Part shown: one piece after another, positions 54,410-62,082 of the stretch
Layout of the letters: each line of letters opens with the position of its first letter
Numbering within the stretch: position 1 is the stretch's first letter
Origin: Hyphomonadaceae bacterium
Lineage (GTDB): Bacteria > Pseudomonadota > Alphaproteobacteria > Caulobacterales > Aquidulcibacteraceae
Direction: 5' to 3'
Length of the DNA: 64,000 nt
Assembly (NCBI GenBank): GCA_016791365.1
Contig: JAEUMT010000004.1
Location: 26,206 to 90,205 of the forward strand
The notes under the pieces: model-generated
Database searches by the model: none
The model's input: only the letters and a program-made list of their open reading frames with translations
Told to the model about the DNA's origin: nothing
Program-made: the position numbers and the translations under genes

Positions 54410-54557
54410 GACCCGTCTCCCGTAACCGAATACCAAACCCAACAGGCCGTGTGCGCAGGTTGCGCCACGGCTCCGTTCTGAAGCGAAGGCGGGCTGATAG
54501 CAAAAGGCCGCGGGCATGTCCATTGCTGGCGGGCCGCGTCAGGCTTAGCTTTTCCCC

Positions 54558-55205
54558 ATGTCAAACACCCCCTCAGACCGCTTCCGCGCCCGGATTTTAG
54601 AGGTTTTCCCGGCCCACGCCGCCCGGGGCGGCTGGACGGACGCCGCCTTCAAGGCGGCGGTAGCCGAGGCGGGCTTGAGCGAAGGCGAGGCGCTCCTGGC
54701 CTGTCCGAAGGGGGTTTTCGACCTTTTCGACGCTTTCGCCGCGCGGGCCGATGCCGCCATGCTGGAACGGTTGGACGAGCTCAATCTCGCCGCCATGAAG
54801 GTCCGCCAGCGCGTCCGCGCCGCCGTCCAGGTCCGGCTCGAAGCGCAACAGCCTTACAAAGCCGCCGCCCGCGCCATGACCCGCGCGCTGGCGCGCCCCG
54901 ATCGCGCCCCGGAAGCGGCGCGCCTCCTGTGGCGCACGGCCGATCACATCTGGCGTGCGCTCGGCGACACCTCGACGGATGGCAACTTCTACTCAAAGCG
55001 CGCCATTCTCTCAGGCGTGCTCGCCAGCACCTACACGCGCTGGTTCAGCGACGAGAGCGAAGACAACGAACCCACCTGGGCCTTCCTCGATGCGCGCATC
55101 GAGAACGTCATGCAGTTCGAGAAGTTCAAAGCGCGTTTGAAGCCGATCAGCGAAGGCGTCGAAAGCGCGATCGGCGTTGCCGCGCGCTTTCGCTACGGGC
55201 GCTGA
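54558..55205 (+). CDS. COQ9 family ubiquinone biosynthesis protein
   Basis: 215 residues with the TetR-like fold of COQ9: RARILEVFPAHAARGGWTDAA, FKAAVAEAGLSEGEALLAC, then the helical lipid-binding part with LWRTADHIWRALGDTSTDGN and FYSKRAILSGVLASTYTRWF. The W-x-x-AD-xx-W and D-x-N-x-Y-x-KR motifs are the family's landmarks. It binds isoprenoid lipid and supports COQ7-type hydroxylation. Divergent from rpsU with a 148-base spacing. Confidence 0.92.
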   Translation: MSNTPSDRFRARILEVFPAHAARGGWTDAAFKAAVAEAGLSEGEALLACPKGVFDLFDAFAARADAAMLERLDELNLAAMKVRQRVRAAVQVRLEAQQPYKAAARAMTRALARPDRAPEAARLLWRTADHIWRALGDTSTDGNFYSKRAILSGVLASTYTRWFSDESEDNEPTWAFLDARIENVMQFEKFKARLKPISEGVESAIGVAARFRYGR

Positions 55206-55300
55206 AACGGCCGTTACGCACTGAAATTTCCTCCACGCACTGGCGTTGCGTGCGCATGAGCGCATAGTCGGCGGACTCGTTTCGAGTGAGGAGGGCGCTC

Positions 55301-55648
55301 ATGGCTGCAGCTCCGGTACGGTTCATCAACGCCGCGGCCTGGCCGCTGACGATCTGGACCTCGTTGTTTCATTTTGAAAAACATCCGGCTGATGACTACG
55401 TCGAACGTACAACCCCCATCGTTGCGACTGCTATTGCGTTTTGGGTTTGCGCGATCGGCTTGCTGGTTTTCGCCAATCCAGTCGTGACCTCGATCGGCGG
55501 CTCTATCGATGGCGCGGAGGCGATGGTGCAACTCGTGCGCCGGATGCCCGGTGCGATCGTTGGCGTGCTTTGGTATTTCGTACCCGCGCTCTACATCATC
55601 GGCTTTTGGCTGTTCGCCACGCGCGAAGAAGCGTTTCCGCGAAACTAA
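55301..55648 (+). CDS. Hypothetical membrane protein
   Basis: 115 residues from ATG 55301 after GAGGAGGG. Two transmembrane helices: PIVATAIAFWVCAIGLLVFA and AIVGVLWYFVPALYIIGFWLF. A hydrophilic loop carries SIGGSIDGAEAMVQLVRRM. No family recognised. It is followed by a short palindrome-like sequence (tgtcgaagggcgg at 55653) that may be a worn piece of repeat family A, and converges with purK. Confidence 0.62.
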   Translation: MAAAPVRFINAAAWPLTIWTSLFHFEKHPADDYVERTTPIVATAIAFWVCAIGLLVFANPVVTSIGGSIDGAEAMVQLVRRMPGAIVGVLWYFVPALYIIGFWLFATREEAFPRN

Positions 55649-55679
55649 GGCGTGTCGAAGGGCGGCGCGGCCCTCGGCT

Positions 55680-56753
55680 CTATAAATGCGACTTGAGCTT
55701 CGTTACGTGTCCCATCTTGCGGCCCGCGCGCGCATCACGCTTGCCGTAGAGATGAAGGCGCGCGGTGGGATCGGCAGCGAGTTGCGGCCAGGTGTTTGCG
55801 TCTTCGCCGATGAGGTTCAGCATTTCGATCGCGGCGATGCGCTTCGACGAGCCAAATGGCCAGCCAGCGATCGCGCGGATATGCTGCTCGAACTGCGAAG
55901 TGACGGCGCCTTCGATGGTCCAGTGACCGGAATTGTGAACGCGTGGCGCCATCTCGTTGGCGACGAGTGCGCCGTCAGACATCACAAAAAACTCAATCGT
56001 CAACACGCCGACGTAGTCGAACGCTTCCATTGTCAGAAAGACCGCACGCTCTGCTGCATCGGCGGTGAATGCATCAATTTTTGCAGGCAACGTTGTGCGC
56101 GAAAGGATGCCGCCCGAATGTTCGTTTTCGCAGGCCTCGAAGAAGGACGTTGCCGAACCTGCACCGCGTACGCCGATCACCGATATTTCGCGCTCGAATG
56201 GGCAGAAGCCTTCCAAGATTCCGGGCGCGCCGAGGCGTTCATAAGCGCCTTTCGCGTCAGCGAGTGAATTAATACGGATTTGGCCACGGCCGTCATAGCC
56301 GAGGCGGCGTGTCTTGAGGATCGCCGGTACGCCGATTTCGGCGATTGCGGCGTCGAGATCTTCTTGCGAGCCGATCGCTTTGAATGGCGGTGTCGCGATG
56401 CCAGCGCTTTGGAAATAGCTCTTCTCGTCGAACCGATCTTGGGCGACGGCAAGAGCATTTGGCGTCGGCGCCACGCGCGCGCCGGCGGCGATGAGAGTTT
56501 CCAGAGTTTCGGCTGGAACGTTCTCGAACTCAGTGGTGACGACGTGCACGCGGCGGGCGAAGTCTGCGAGCGCCGCGTGATCGAGATAATTGCCGACGAT
56601 GGTTTTCGCAGCGACGCGGGAGGCGGGGCTGTCGGGTTCGTCAGTGAAGATGCAGACGTCGAAGCCCAGCTGCGCGGCGGCGATGGCGAGCATGCGTCCA
56701 AGTTGGCCGCCGCCTAAGATGCCGATCGTGCTGCCGGGCGGGAGCGGGTTCAT
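55680..56753 (-). CDS. purK: N5-carboxyaminoimidazole ribonucleotide synthase PurK
   Basis: 357 residues. Begins [55 protein letters not shown] and [20 protein letters not shown] are the signature ATP-grasp motifs of PurK. It carboxylates AIR with ATP and bicarbonate to N5-CAIR, the substrate of PurE. Its start overlaps the purE stop by four bases (ATGA), giving the usual purE-purK operon. Confidence 0.95.
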   Translation of the reverse strand: MNPLPPGSTIGILGGGQLGRMLAIAAAQLGFDVCIFTDEPDSPASRVAAKTIVGNYLDHAALADFARRVHVVTTEFENVPAETLETLIAAGARVAPTPNALAVAQDRFDEKSYFQSAGIATPPFKAIGSQEDLDAAIAEIGVPAILKTRRLGYDGRGQIRINSLADAKGAYERLGAPGILEGFCPFEREISVIGVRGAGSATSFFEACENEHSGGILSRTTLPAKIDAFTADAAERAVFLTMEAFDYVGVLTIEFFVMSDGALVANEMAPRVHNSGHWTIEGAVTSQFEQHIRAIAGWPFGSSKRIAAIEMLNLIGEDANTWPQLAADPTARLHLYGKRDARAGRKMGHVTKLKSHL

Positions 56754-57232
56754 GTTGGGCTTTCGGCCACCGCTTCTGTTTGCGCGGCGCGGAAGGCGTC
56801 GATGCGCAGCGCCAGCGCGTCATCGCTCAGCGCCAAAATTTGCGCGGCCATGATGCCAGCGTTTGCGGCGCCGGCTTCGCCGATAGCAAGTGTGCCGACA
56901 GGAACGCCTTTCGGCATTTGCACGATCGAGAGCAGGCTATCGAGGCCCTTCAGGTCTTTGCTCTTCACCGGCACGCCGAGCACGGGCAGCGGCGTCATCG
57001 AGGCGGCCATGCCGGGCAGGTGCGCTGCGCCGCCGGCGCCGGCGATGATGATCTTTAGCCCGCGCGACTTGGCGCTGGTGGCGTAATCGTAGAGGCGCTT
57101 GGGGGTGCGGTGGGCGGAGACGACCTTGGCTTCGTACGCAACACCAAGCGCATCCAGCACTTCGGCGGCGGCCTTCATCGTCTCCCAGTCGGACTTTGAG
57201 CCCATGATGAGCCCAACCTGCGGGGTAGCCAT
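56750..57232 (-). CDS. purE: N5-carboxyaminoimidazole ribonucleotide mutase PurE
   Basis: 160 residues: [60 protein letters not shown] and [20 protein letters not shown] are the PurE class I motifs; the His in SAHRT is catalytic. It converts N5-CAIR to CAIR in de novo purine synthesis. Upstream lie about 115 bases containing a small hairpin and divergent signals shared with the diguanylate cyclase gene. Confidence 0.95.
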   Translation of the reverse strand: MATPQVGLIMGSKSDWETMKAAAEVLDALGVAYEAKVVSAHRTPKRLYDYATSAKSRGLKIIIAGAGGAAHLPGMAASMTPLPVLGVPVKSKDLKGLDSLLSIVQMPKGVPVGTLAIGEAGAANAGIMAAQILALSDDALALRIDAFRAAQTEAVAESPT

Positions 57233-57347
57233 GTTTCGGCTGCTCCTAAAAAACGGCCCAGTAAATGAAGCCGGGCGCCTCGTCCAGTCCGGTCGTGCAA
57301 GCGGTTAATCCGGCTTTTACCCGGAGGGCGCATCCCTGTGGGTAAGG

Positions 57348-58004
57348 ATGCTGTTCAAACGCTCGAAACCCGCAAGCGAAACAAGCCAAGTCCTGCAAGG
57401 GCTGGGGCTGAATTCGCGCGACGTTTCCGAGTCGGGTTTGGCGGTGCTGGAGCGACTCACCGGCGAGCTGGCGGAGCTGAAAGCCAAGCTTGAGGCGGCC
57501 GAGGCGCTCGCTGACCGCGACACGCTATCGCCGGTTTTCAATCGCCGCGCGTTCCTGCGCGAGTTGCACCGCACGATGTCGGAAGTTGAACGCTACAAAA
57601 CGTCGGCCTCCGTGATCTATCTCGACCTCGACGGCTTCAAGGCGCTCAACGACGCCTATGGGCACTCGGCGGGCGACGCGATCCTGCGCAACGTTGGTCT
57701 CATCCTGCTCGACAGCGTCCGCGAGAGCGACATCGTCGGCCGTTTGGGCGGCGACGAGTTTGGCGTCATCCTAAACCGTGCGAACGCCGAAGAGGGGCGC
57801 ACGAAGGCGCAGGCCCTGAGCGACAAGATCAATTCCAGCGCCATTCTCTATGCGGGCGTGCCCCACCGCATCCGCGCCTCAGTCGGCGTCCACCCGATCG
57901 CGATGGCCGAAGATCCCGAAACCGCCCTCGCGCGGGCGGATGAGGCCATGTACGCCGAAAAGCACGCGCGCCGCGCCCAAGCCCAGGCTTTTTCCGGCTT
58001 CTGA
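57348..58004 (+). CDS. Diguanylate cyclase (GGDEF domain)
   Basis: 218 residues. Residues 20-58 form a coiled coil (LAVLERLTGELAELKAKLEA) that would dimerise the enzyme. The GGDEF domain covers 58-215: FNRRAFLRELHRTMSEVERY, VIYLDLDGFKALNDAYGHSA, the active site GRLGGDEFGVILNRA, and an inhibitory RxxD I-site (RESD) five residues before GGDEF. So it makes c-di-GMP and is product-inhibited. No signal-input domain is seen beyond the coil. The start MLFKRSKPASETSQ is short and cytoplasmic. Confidence 0.92.
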   Translation: MLFKRSKPASETSQVLQGLGLNSRDVSESGLAVLERLTGELAELKAKLEAAEALADRDTLSPVFNRRAFLRELHRTMSEVERYKTSASVIYLDLDGFKALNDAYGHSAGDAILRNVGLILLDSVRESDIVGRLGGDEFGVILNRANAEEGRTKAQALSDKINSSAILYAGVPHRIRASVGVHPIAMAEDPETALARADEAMYAEKHARRAQAQAFSGF

Positions 58005-58027
58005 ATACTTGAGCTTCGCGGCGCCGC

Positions 58028-58771
58028 TTATTGCTGGCTGAGCGTCGGCCGCGCGTTCTGATCAACGATGTCGTACGTGCGCGTGACACGATATCGAACG
58101 GTGTAGATGCCGATCGGCCAGCCACCCATGGTCACGTCCGTCTCGTACGCCTGGCCTTGCTGCAGGCTGGAGAAGCCGTTCAGATCAAGCTCGTAGATGC
58201 CGACATAAGTGGTGTCCTCTAAGCACTCGTGCGGGCGCGAGAGCAGGTCGCTCGTCAATGTATCGGGCAGAATGCACATGTCTCTCAGGTCGAACGGATC
58301 AATCAGCGCTTCGTCGTGTTCGCGCACCTGGATCTCGATAATGCCAGGGTTGGCGCCGCCATTGATGTCGCAACCCCAAGAGCGGTTGAAGCCGTCGGTA
58401 TCGCGTGCCGGAAATGCGCAGCTTTGGTTCGCGGCGATCAGCCGTGTTTCGTTGTTGTCGAAATCTTCGAAGCGTTCCGTGACGGTCCAATAATTGTTGG
58501 CGCGCACAAGGACTGAGATTTCGTCGTCGCCGAGATTGGTGGCGCCGGATTCGCGTTCAGCATGGACGCTGAGAATTTCCACCAGATAGCGCGGCGTGCG
58601 CGTCCCGATCGTGGCTTCGTTGAAGGGATGGGCGCGGCGATTTGGAAAGCGCGTCGCTTCCTGCGCCGGCTGCGAGGCGGTTTGATTGGTGAAACCGTTT
58701 TGCGCTGTAGCGGGGGTGGCGGCGCATGCAAGCACAAGCGCCGCCGTTGCGAGAATGTGATGCCGTTTCAT
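58028..58771 (-). CDS. Exported protein of unknown function
   Basis: 247 residues from ATG 58771, nine bases after GGAG. Signal peptide MKRHHILATAALVLACAATPATA. The mature protein includes PRYLVEILSVHAERESGATN, LGDDEISVLVRANNYWTVTE, FDFDNNET-like acidic stretch, cysteines in NQSCAFPAR, WGCDINGG, MCILPDT and HECLEDT, and a beta-rich end (MGGWPIGIYTVRYRVTRTYD). The pattern suggests a secreted beta-sandwich with two disulfides and acidic, calcium-like loops. No family recognised. Ends 23 bases from the diguanylate cyclase stop (convergent). Confidence 0.66.
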   Translation of the reverse strand: MKRHHILATAALVLACAATPATAQNGFTNQTASQPAQEATRFPNRRAHPFNEATIGTRTPRYLVEILSVHAERESGATNLGDDEISVLVRANNYWTVTERFEDFDNNETRLIAANQSCAFPARDTDGFNRSWGCDINGGANPGIIEIQVREHDEALIDPFDLRDMCILPDTLTSDLLSRPHECLEDTTYVGIYELDLNGFSSLQQGQAYETDVTMGGWPIGIYTVRYRVTRTYDIVDQNARPTLSQQ

Positions 58772-58846
58772 GATCATCGCTCCTTGAGGAACGATGTTCA
58801 TGTTGGCTCAGCCCGCCCGCGCCGCCATGACGCGTGTCACGCCTCG

Positions 58847-59905
58847 CTACAGCCGAACGCTAATCGCGAGCGCGCCGAAATCCTGGCGCGTTGGCTGCGT
58901 TTCGAACTCTTCCGTGCGCCACACATACGTGTAGGCCAGCCGCCAGTCGCCGGCGCTGATCGCAAAGCCGGTTTGGAAGTCCGCGACGTAGGGATTGCGG
59001 TCGACGGAGGCGCTGTCCTCGAACGTGTTGCCATCGAGAAAGAGATTGTGCGCAACGGCGCGGCCCTGGACGCCAGCGAAGACCTGCCAGGAAAGCTCCC
59101 CGCCCGAAAAGTGTTCGATCCCCGCGAGCGAAGGGCGTACGCGCGGCGGGCCGTAATCGTTATCCAGCCGCCAGCCCACGCGCGCCGCGACGCCGAGGCG
59201 CGCTTCCGTGCGCAGCGTCCCGAGCGTGACGCCGGCATTTGGCGTCAAGTCGAATTCGAGTCCGCCAAGATCGGTCGAGAGTTGCGCCCACGGCGGACGC
59301 CAGCGGCGGTCGAACGAAACGGCGAACGCGACTTCGTCATTGAGCTGGCTGTCCCAGCCTTGCGGATCGGGCGCGCCGAGCCATTCGTGTATGCCGCGCT
59401 GCGCTTCTTCGCCCATCGCCGACGGGCCGGTGACGCCAAGCTCAAGCTCGTACGTGTCGAGATAACGCGGCTCGAGATTGCCTGGGCGATCTTCCTCGGC
59501 GCCGACCAGCAGCTGCATATAGAGCCAGCCGGCATAGGGGTGCTGATCGGGCGGCGCGGGAACGGCGCTGATGTCTTCGGGCGTGAAGATCGAATGGCCG
59601 AGGGCGATGCCCCAAAAGTCGGGGTCGCTGCCCGAGAACGTGCGCGTCAGCGTGCTTGCGCCGGAGAGCCAGTCCGGCACTTCGCTGACTTCGGAAACGT
59701 AAGCGAGTTTGATGCCTGACGTGTAGTTGCGGTCGGCGCCGGACGAGAGACTGTCGTTTTCCACCACGACGGAAAATACGCCGCTATTTCCCGCCTCGGC
59801 GTCCTGGGCGAGTGCCGCGCCTGGCGACATGGCGGCGAGCAATGCCGCGCCGCCGAGCCAATGCTTCAGGCGATGATGTCCGGCATCAACCGATCCTCGA
59901 TCCAT
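58847..59905 (-). CDS. LpxR-like lipid A deacylase family outer-membrane protein
   Basis: 352 residues if ATG 59905 is used. After a signal peptide (HWLGGAALLAAMSPGAALAQ), the motif SVVVENDSLSSGADRNYTSG matches the END...DR.YTNG signature of LpxR (DUF2219), in which Asn, Asp and the following Asp form the active-site region. The rest is a 12-strand barrel with alternating residues (LPYAGWLYMQLLVGAEEDRP, WRLAYTYVWRTEEFETQ). It would remove acyl chains from lipid A in the outer membrane. The start overlaps the DUF465 gene by 40 bases; a CTG at 59866-59868 on the DUF465 stop would give an ideal signal peptide. Confidence 0.78.
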   Translation of the reverse strand: MDRGSVDAGHHRLKHWLGGAALLAAMSPGAALAQDAEAGNSGVFSVVVENDSLSSGADRNYTSGIKLAYVSEVSEVPDWLSGASTLTRTFSGSDPDFWGIALGHSIFTPEDISAVPAPPDQHPYAGWLYMQLLVGAEEDRPGNLEPRYLDTYELELGVTGPSAMGEEAQRGIHEWLGAPDPQGWDSQLNDEVAFAVSFDRRWRPPWAQLSTDLGGLEFDLTPNAGVTLGTLRTEARLGVAARVGWRLDNDYGPPRVRPSLAGIEHFSGGELSWQVFAGVQGRAVAHNLFLDGNTFEDSASVDRNPYVADFQTGFAISAGDWRLAYTYVWRTEEFETQPTRQDFGALAISVRL

Positions 59906-60129
59906 TTGATCTGGTCCCTCAAGACAAGCTTGCGCTTCTTCAGACGGGCGAGCTGCAGCGCATCCCCACCGTTCTGTTCCTGCAGGGCAAAAATGGCAGA
60001 GTCGAGGGCCCGATGCTCCTCGCGGTACTCGAGCAGCCGCGCCTTAAGCGCGCGCCTTTCCGGCGTATCGGTTATTTCGAACTCGGTTCCGTCTTCCGAA
60101 TCCATCAGCTCATGCGTCCGCTGTTCCAC
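59866..60129 (-). CDS. DUF465 (YdcH-like) family protein
   Basis: 87 residues from a GTG at 60129 after GCGGGG. The core, RRALKARLLEYREEHRALDS then LARLKKRKLVLRDQIKWIED, is the DUF465 helical hairpin (H..LD...I, then LKK.KL.LKD.I). Compared with usual members it has 20 extra N-terminal residues. Small coiled-coil protein of unknown role, cytoplasmic. A second DUF465 gene lies divergent at 60321. Confidence 0.75.
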   Translation of the reverse strand: MEQRTHELMDSEDGTEFEITDTPERRALKARLLEYREEHRALDSAIFALQEQNGGDALQLARLKKRKLVLRDQIKWIEDRLMPDIIA

Positions 60130-60320
60130 GCAGCCCCGCCTGCGCGCGAAATTTGAGCTAAGACACGCGAACCACGCTCTGTAAAGCCGCCCTGGCGCGC
60201 GAATTTCTTGGCCGGAATCAGGCAGGAAGAAGAAAGTTTATTTTTGTTGATGATGTAACGAGACAACACAAAAAAACCGGCGCACACTTTTGGTCCGCTC
60301 AAGCTGAAGGAGGCGCCTTA

Positions 60321-60500
60321 ATGGCTATCGAGCAGCGGCTACGCGAACTAGACGCGCGGCATCGGGACCTCGACATCATCATCAAAAGCGAAGCCACGCA
60401 CCCGTCCATGGATGCGACACGGCTTACGGCGATGAAACGCCAAAAACTTCGACTAAAAGAAGAGATCGAACACATTCGGCAAAACGCCGAGAACCACTGA
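60321..60500 (+). CDS. Short DUF465 (YdcH-like) protein
   Basis: A 59-residue gene, ATG 60321 to TGA 60500, eight bases after a strong AAGGAGG. MAIEQRLRELDARHRDLDII, then MKRQKLRLKEEIEHIRQNAE: the typical DUF465 two-helix hairpin with H-x3-D and LKxEI motifs. It is divergent from the DUF465 gene at 59866 across an AT-rich 190-base region (stretch tttatttttgttgatgatg near 60237) that should hold both promoters. A hairpin follows at 60525. Confidence 0.82.
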   Translation: MAIEQRLRELDARHRDLDIIIKSEATHPSMDATRLTAMKRQKLRLKEEIEHIRQNAENH

Positions 60501-60524
60501 GCGCAATTTCGCGTCAGTTAGGAC

Positions 60525-60561
60525 GAGCGACGCTCAATCCCTGGAGATTGAGCGTACGCTC
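60525..60561. repeat. Strong hairpin downstream of the short DUF465 gene
   Basis: Arms gagcgacgctcaatc (60525-60539) and gattgagcgtacgctc (60546-60561) pair over 15 bases with one bulged A and a six-base loop. There is no T-run, so it is not a standard terminator. It could stabilise the mRNA 3' end or be a lone palindromic repeat. I found no second copy in the window by eye. Confidence 0.55.
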
Positions 60562-60627
60562 GCGTGATGCGGACAACGTTCGCGACCCACTCAAGAAAGC
60601 GCCGCGCCGATCGCCGACGCCGCGACG

Positions 60628-61176
60628 TCAGCGCGTCGCCGGTGCGTTTGCCTCATCTACCAGCGCGATGTAGCGGCCGTAGCCCTGAGCTTCCATGTCC
60701 GAGCGCGGGATGAACCGGATCGCGCAGCTATTTACACAGAAGCGCTGACCGCCCGAGCCGCGTGGGCCGTCATCAAAAACATGCCCCAGGTGGTGATTGC
60801 CGTCGCGCGAGCGGATTTCGATCCGTCGCATGCCTAACGTGTAATCCTCGTGCATTGTGATCGCGTTCGGATCGACAGGCCGTGTGAAGCTCGGCCAACC
60901 CGACCCGCTGTCATATTTATCAGTCGAAACGAAGAGCGCCTCGCCGGTGCGGGCCTCGACATAAAGTCCCGCCTCATGGTTGTTCCAATACTCGTTGTCG
61001 AACGCGCGTTCGGTGCCGTTGCGGTCCATCACGAATGAGCGCAGCCGCTCCAGCGCGGAGGGGGAGCGCGCCGTCTGAGCCTGGGAGGCAGGCGCATTGC
61101 GTTGCTGCGCGTAAGCGTAAACCCCAGCGCCGCTGGCGGCGAGGAGGGCGATAGCGGCGATGTAGGCGATGCGCAT
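60628..61176 (-). CDS. msrB: Peptide-methionine (R)-S-oxide reductase MsrB, membrane-anchored
   Basis: 182 residues from ATG 61176 after AAGGAG. N-terminal signal anchor (MRIAYIAAIALLAASGAGVYAYAQ) sends it to the periplasm. MsrB landmarks: ERAFDNEYWNNHEAGLYVE, KYDSGSGWPSFTRPVDPNAI, RRIEIRSRDGNHHLGHVFDD and the catalytic Cys in GGQRFCVNSCAIRFI. The zinc-binding CxxC pairs of many MsrB are replaced (EAGLYVEARTGEALF), marking the metal-free type. An extra Cys near the catalytic one (NSCAI) may be the resolving residue. Divergent from msrA. Confidence 0.93.
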   Translation of the reverse strand: MRIAYIAAIALLAASGAGVYAYAQQRNAPASQAQTARSPSALERLRSFVMDRNGTERAFDNEYWNNHEAGLYVEARTGEALFVSTDKYDSGSGWPSFTRPVDPNAITMHEDYTLGMRRIEIRSRDGNHHLGHVFDDGPRGSGGQRFCVNSCAIRFIPRSDMEAQGYGRYIALVDEANAPATR

Positions 61177-61228
61177 GAAAGCTCCTTGTGCCTTCTCTAT
61201 ACGGTCAAGCTCCGGCGTCGGTTTCAAG

Positions 61229-61325
61229 TCTGGACCGCCGGCGCCCTCGCCGGCATGGCGGTTGAACGGCCATGAGTGGGCTGCGGTTGAATACCTGATG
61301 TCGGCGAGGGCGGCGGCGGTCCAGA
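61229..61325. repeat. Family B inverted repeat between msrB and msrA
   Basis: The left arm 61229-61256, tctggaccgccggcgccctc onward, and right arm 61298-61325, atgtcggcgagggcggcgg onward, are reverse complements over 28 bases with two mismatches, around a 41-base centre. The left arm (with three more bases) is identical to 53922-53952. The element fills much of the divergent msrB/msrA region, so it may influence both promoters. Confidence 0.75.
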
Positions 61326-61366
61326 TGTGATGCAACCAACGGCGCCTTCGCTACGTATAAGGCAGC

Positions 61367-61972
61367 ATGATCAGACGCTTCCTTATCGCCAGCTTGTTGT
61401 TCTTGGCCGCCGCGTGCTCGCCTTCGCCATCATCCGCGCAGCCGCGCCAGGCGCCGAGGCCTGCGGGCCAGGAGGAGGCCGTCTTCGCCGGCGGGTGCTT
61501 TTGGTGCATGGAGCACGATATGGGCGCGATCCCCGGCGTCAGCTCGGTGATGAGCGGCTACACCGGCGGTCGCAACGCCAATCCCACCTATGAAAATCAC
61601 CCCGGCCATTTCGAAGCCGTTCGCGTGCGCTTTGATCCCAGCGTCATCACCTATCGCCAATTGGTGGATCGCTACTGGCAGCTCACCGATCCGACCGACA
61701 ATGGCGGCCAATTCTGCGATCGCGGCTCAAGCTATCGGCCCGCTATTTTCGTTACGCCCGGGCAGCGTGCTGACGCTGAAGCCAGCAAAGCGGCGGTCAT
61801 CGCCAGCGGCCGCGTGAACGGCGAAGTGATCACGCCAGTGCTCGATCTGGGGCGCTTCACCGAAGCGGAAGACTATCACCGCGACTACGCCCGCCGAAAT
61901 CCGGCGCACTACGCCGCCTATCGCGCCGGCTGCGGCCGCGACGCGCGCCTGCGCCGGGTATGGGGGCGTTAA
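61367..61972 (+). CDS. msrA: Peptide-methionine (S)-S-oxide reductase MsrA, lipoprotein
   Basis: 201 residues with a lipobox (LLFLAAACSPSP). The mature enzyme carries the catalytic Cys in FAGGCFWCMEHDMGAIPGV and the family motifs GYTGGRNANPTYEN, HFEAVRVRFDPSVITYRQLV, FCDRGSSYRPAIFVT and DYHRDYARRNPAHYAAYRAG. With the divergent MsrB it provides a periplasmic pair for both stereoisomers of methionine sulfoxide, complementing cytoplasmic fRMsr at 27126. Confidence 0.94.
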   Translation: MIRRFLIASLLFLAAACSPSPSSAQPRQAPRPAGQEEAVFAGGCFWCMEHDMGAIPGVSSVMSGYTGGRNANPTYENHPGHFEAVRVRFDPSVITYRQLVDRYWQLTDPTDNGGQFCDRGSSYRPAIFVTPGQRADAEASKAAVIASGRVNGEVITPVLDLGRFTEAEDYHRDYARRNPAHYAAYRAGCGRDARLRRVWGR

Positions 61973-61974
61973 CA

Positions 61975-62042
61975 TGGAGCGCGGGCGTCCTCGCCCGCAT
62001 TTGGTGTTTGAAGAACGTGCGGGCGAGGACGCCCGCGCTCCA
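61975..62042. repeat. Near-perfect palindrome of the GGAGCGCGGGCGTCC type
   Basis: Arms tggagcgcgggcgtcctcg... (61975-62000) and its complement (62017-62042) match at 25 of 26 positions, with a 16-base loop. It begins three bases after the msrA stop and lies before the TIGR02587 gene. Elements with this core are dispersed in many bacterial genomes and could form a strong hairpin that acts as a transcription end or mRNA stabiliser. Confidence 0.8.
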
Positions 62043-62082
62043 TAGGCGGAACCTCCGCCGCCGCAGCGCCGTTAGCCGCTTG

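Noticed and set aside
55651..55668. Third copy of repeat family A (tgtcgaagggcgg)
   Set aside because: Only about a dozen bases of one arm match and no opposite arm is nearby, so chance or a worn fragment cannot be distinguished.
61960..62082. Coding extension of the TIGR02587 protein through the palindrome
   Set aside because: The extra 41 residues are a translation of the inverted repeat, which is a frequent artefact; the family begins near ATG 62083.
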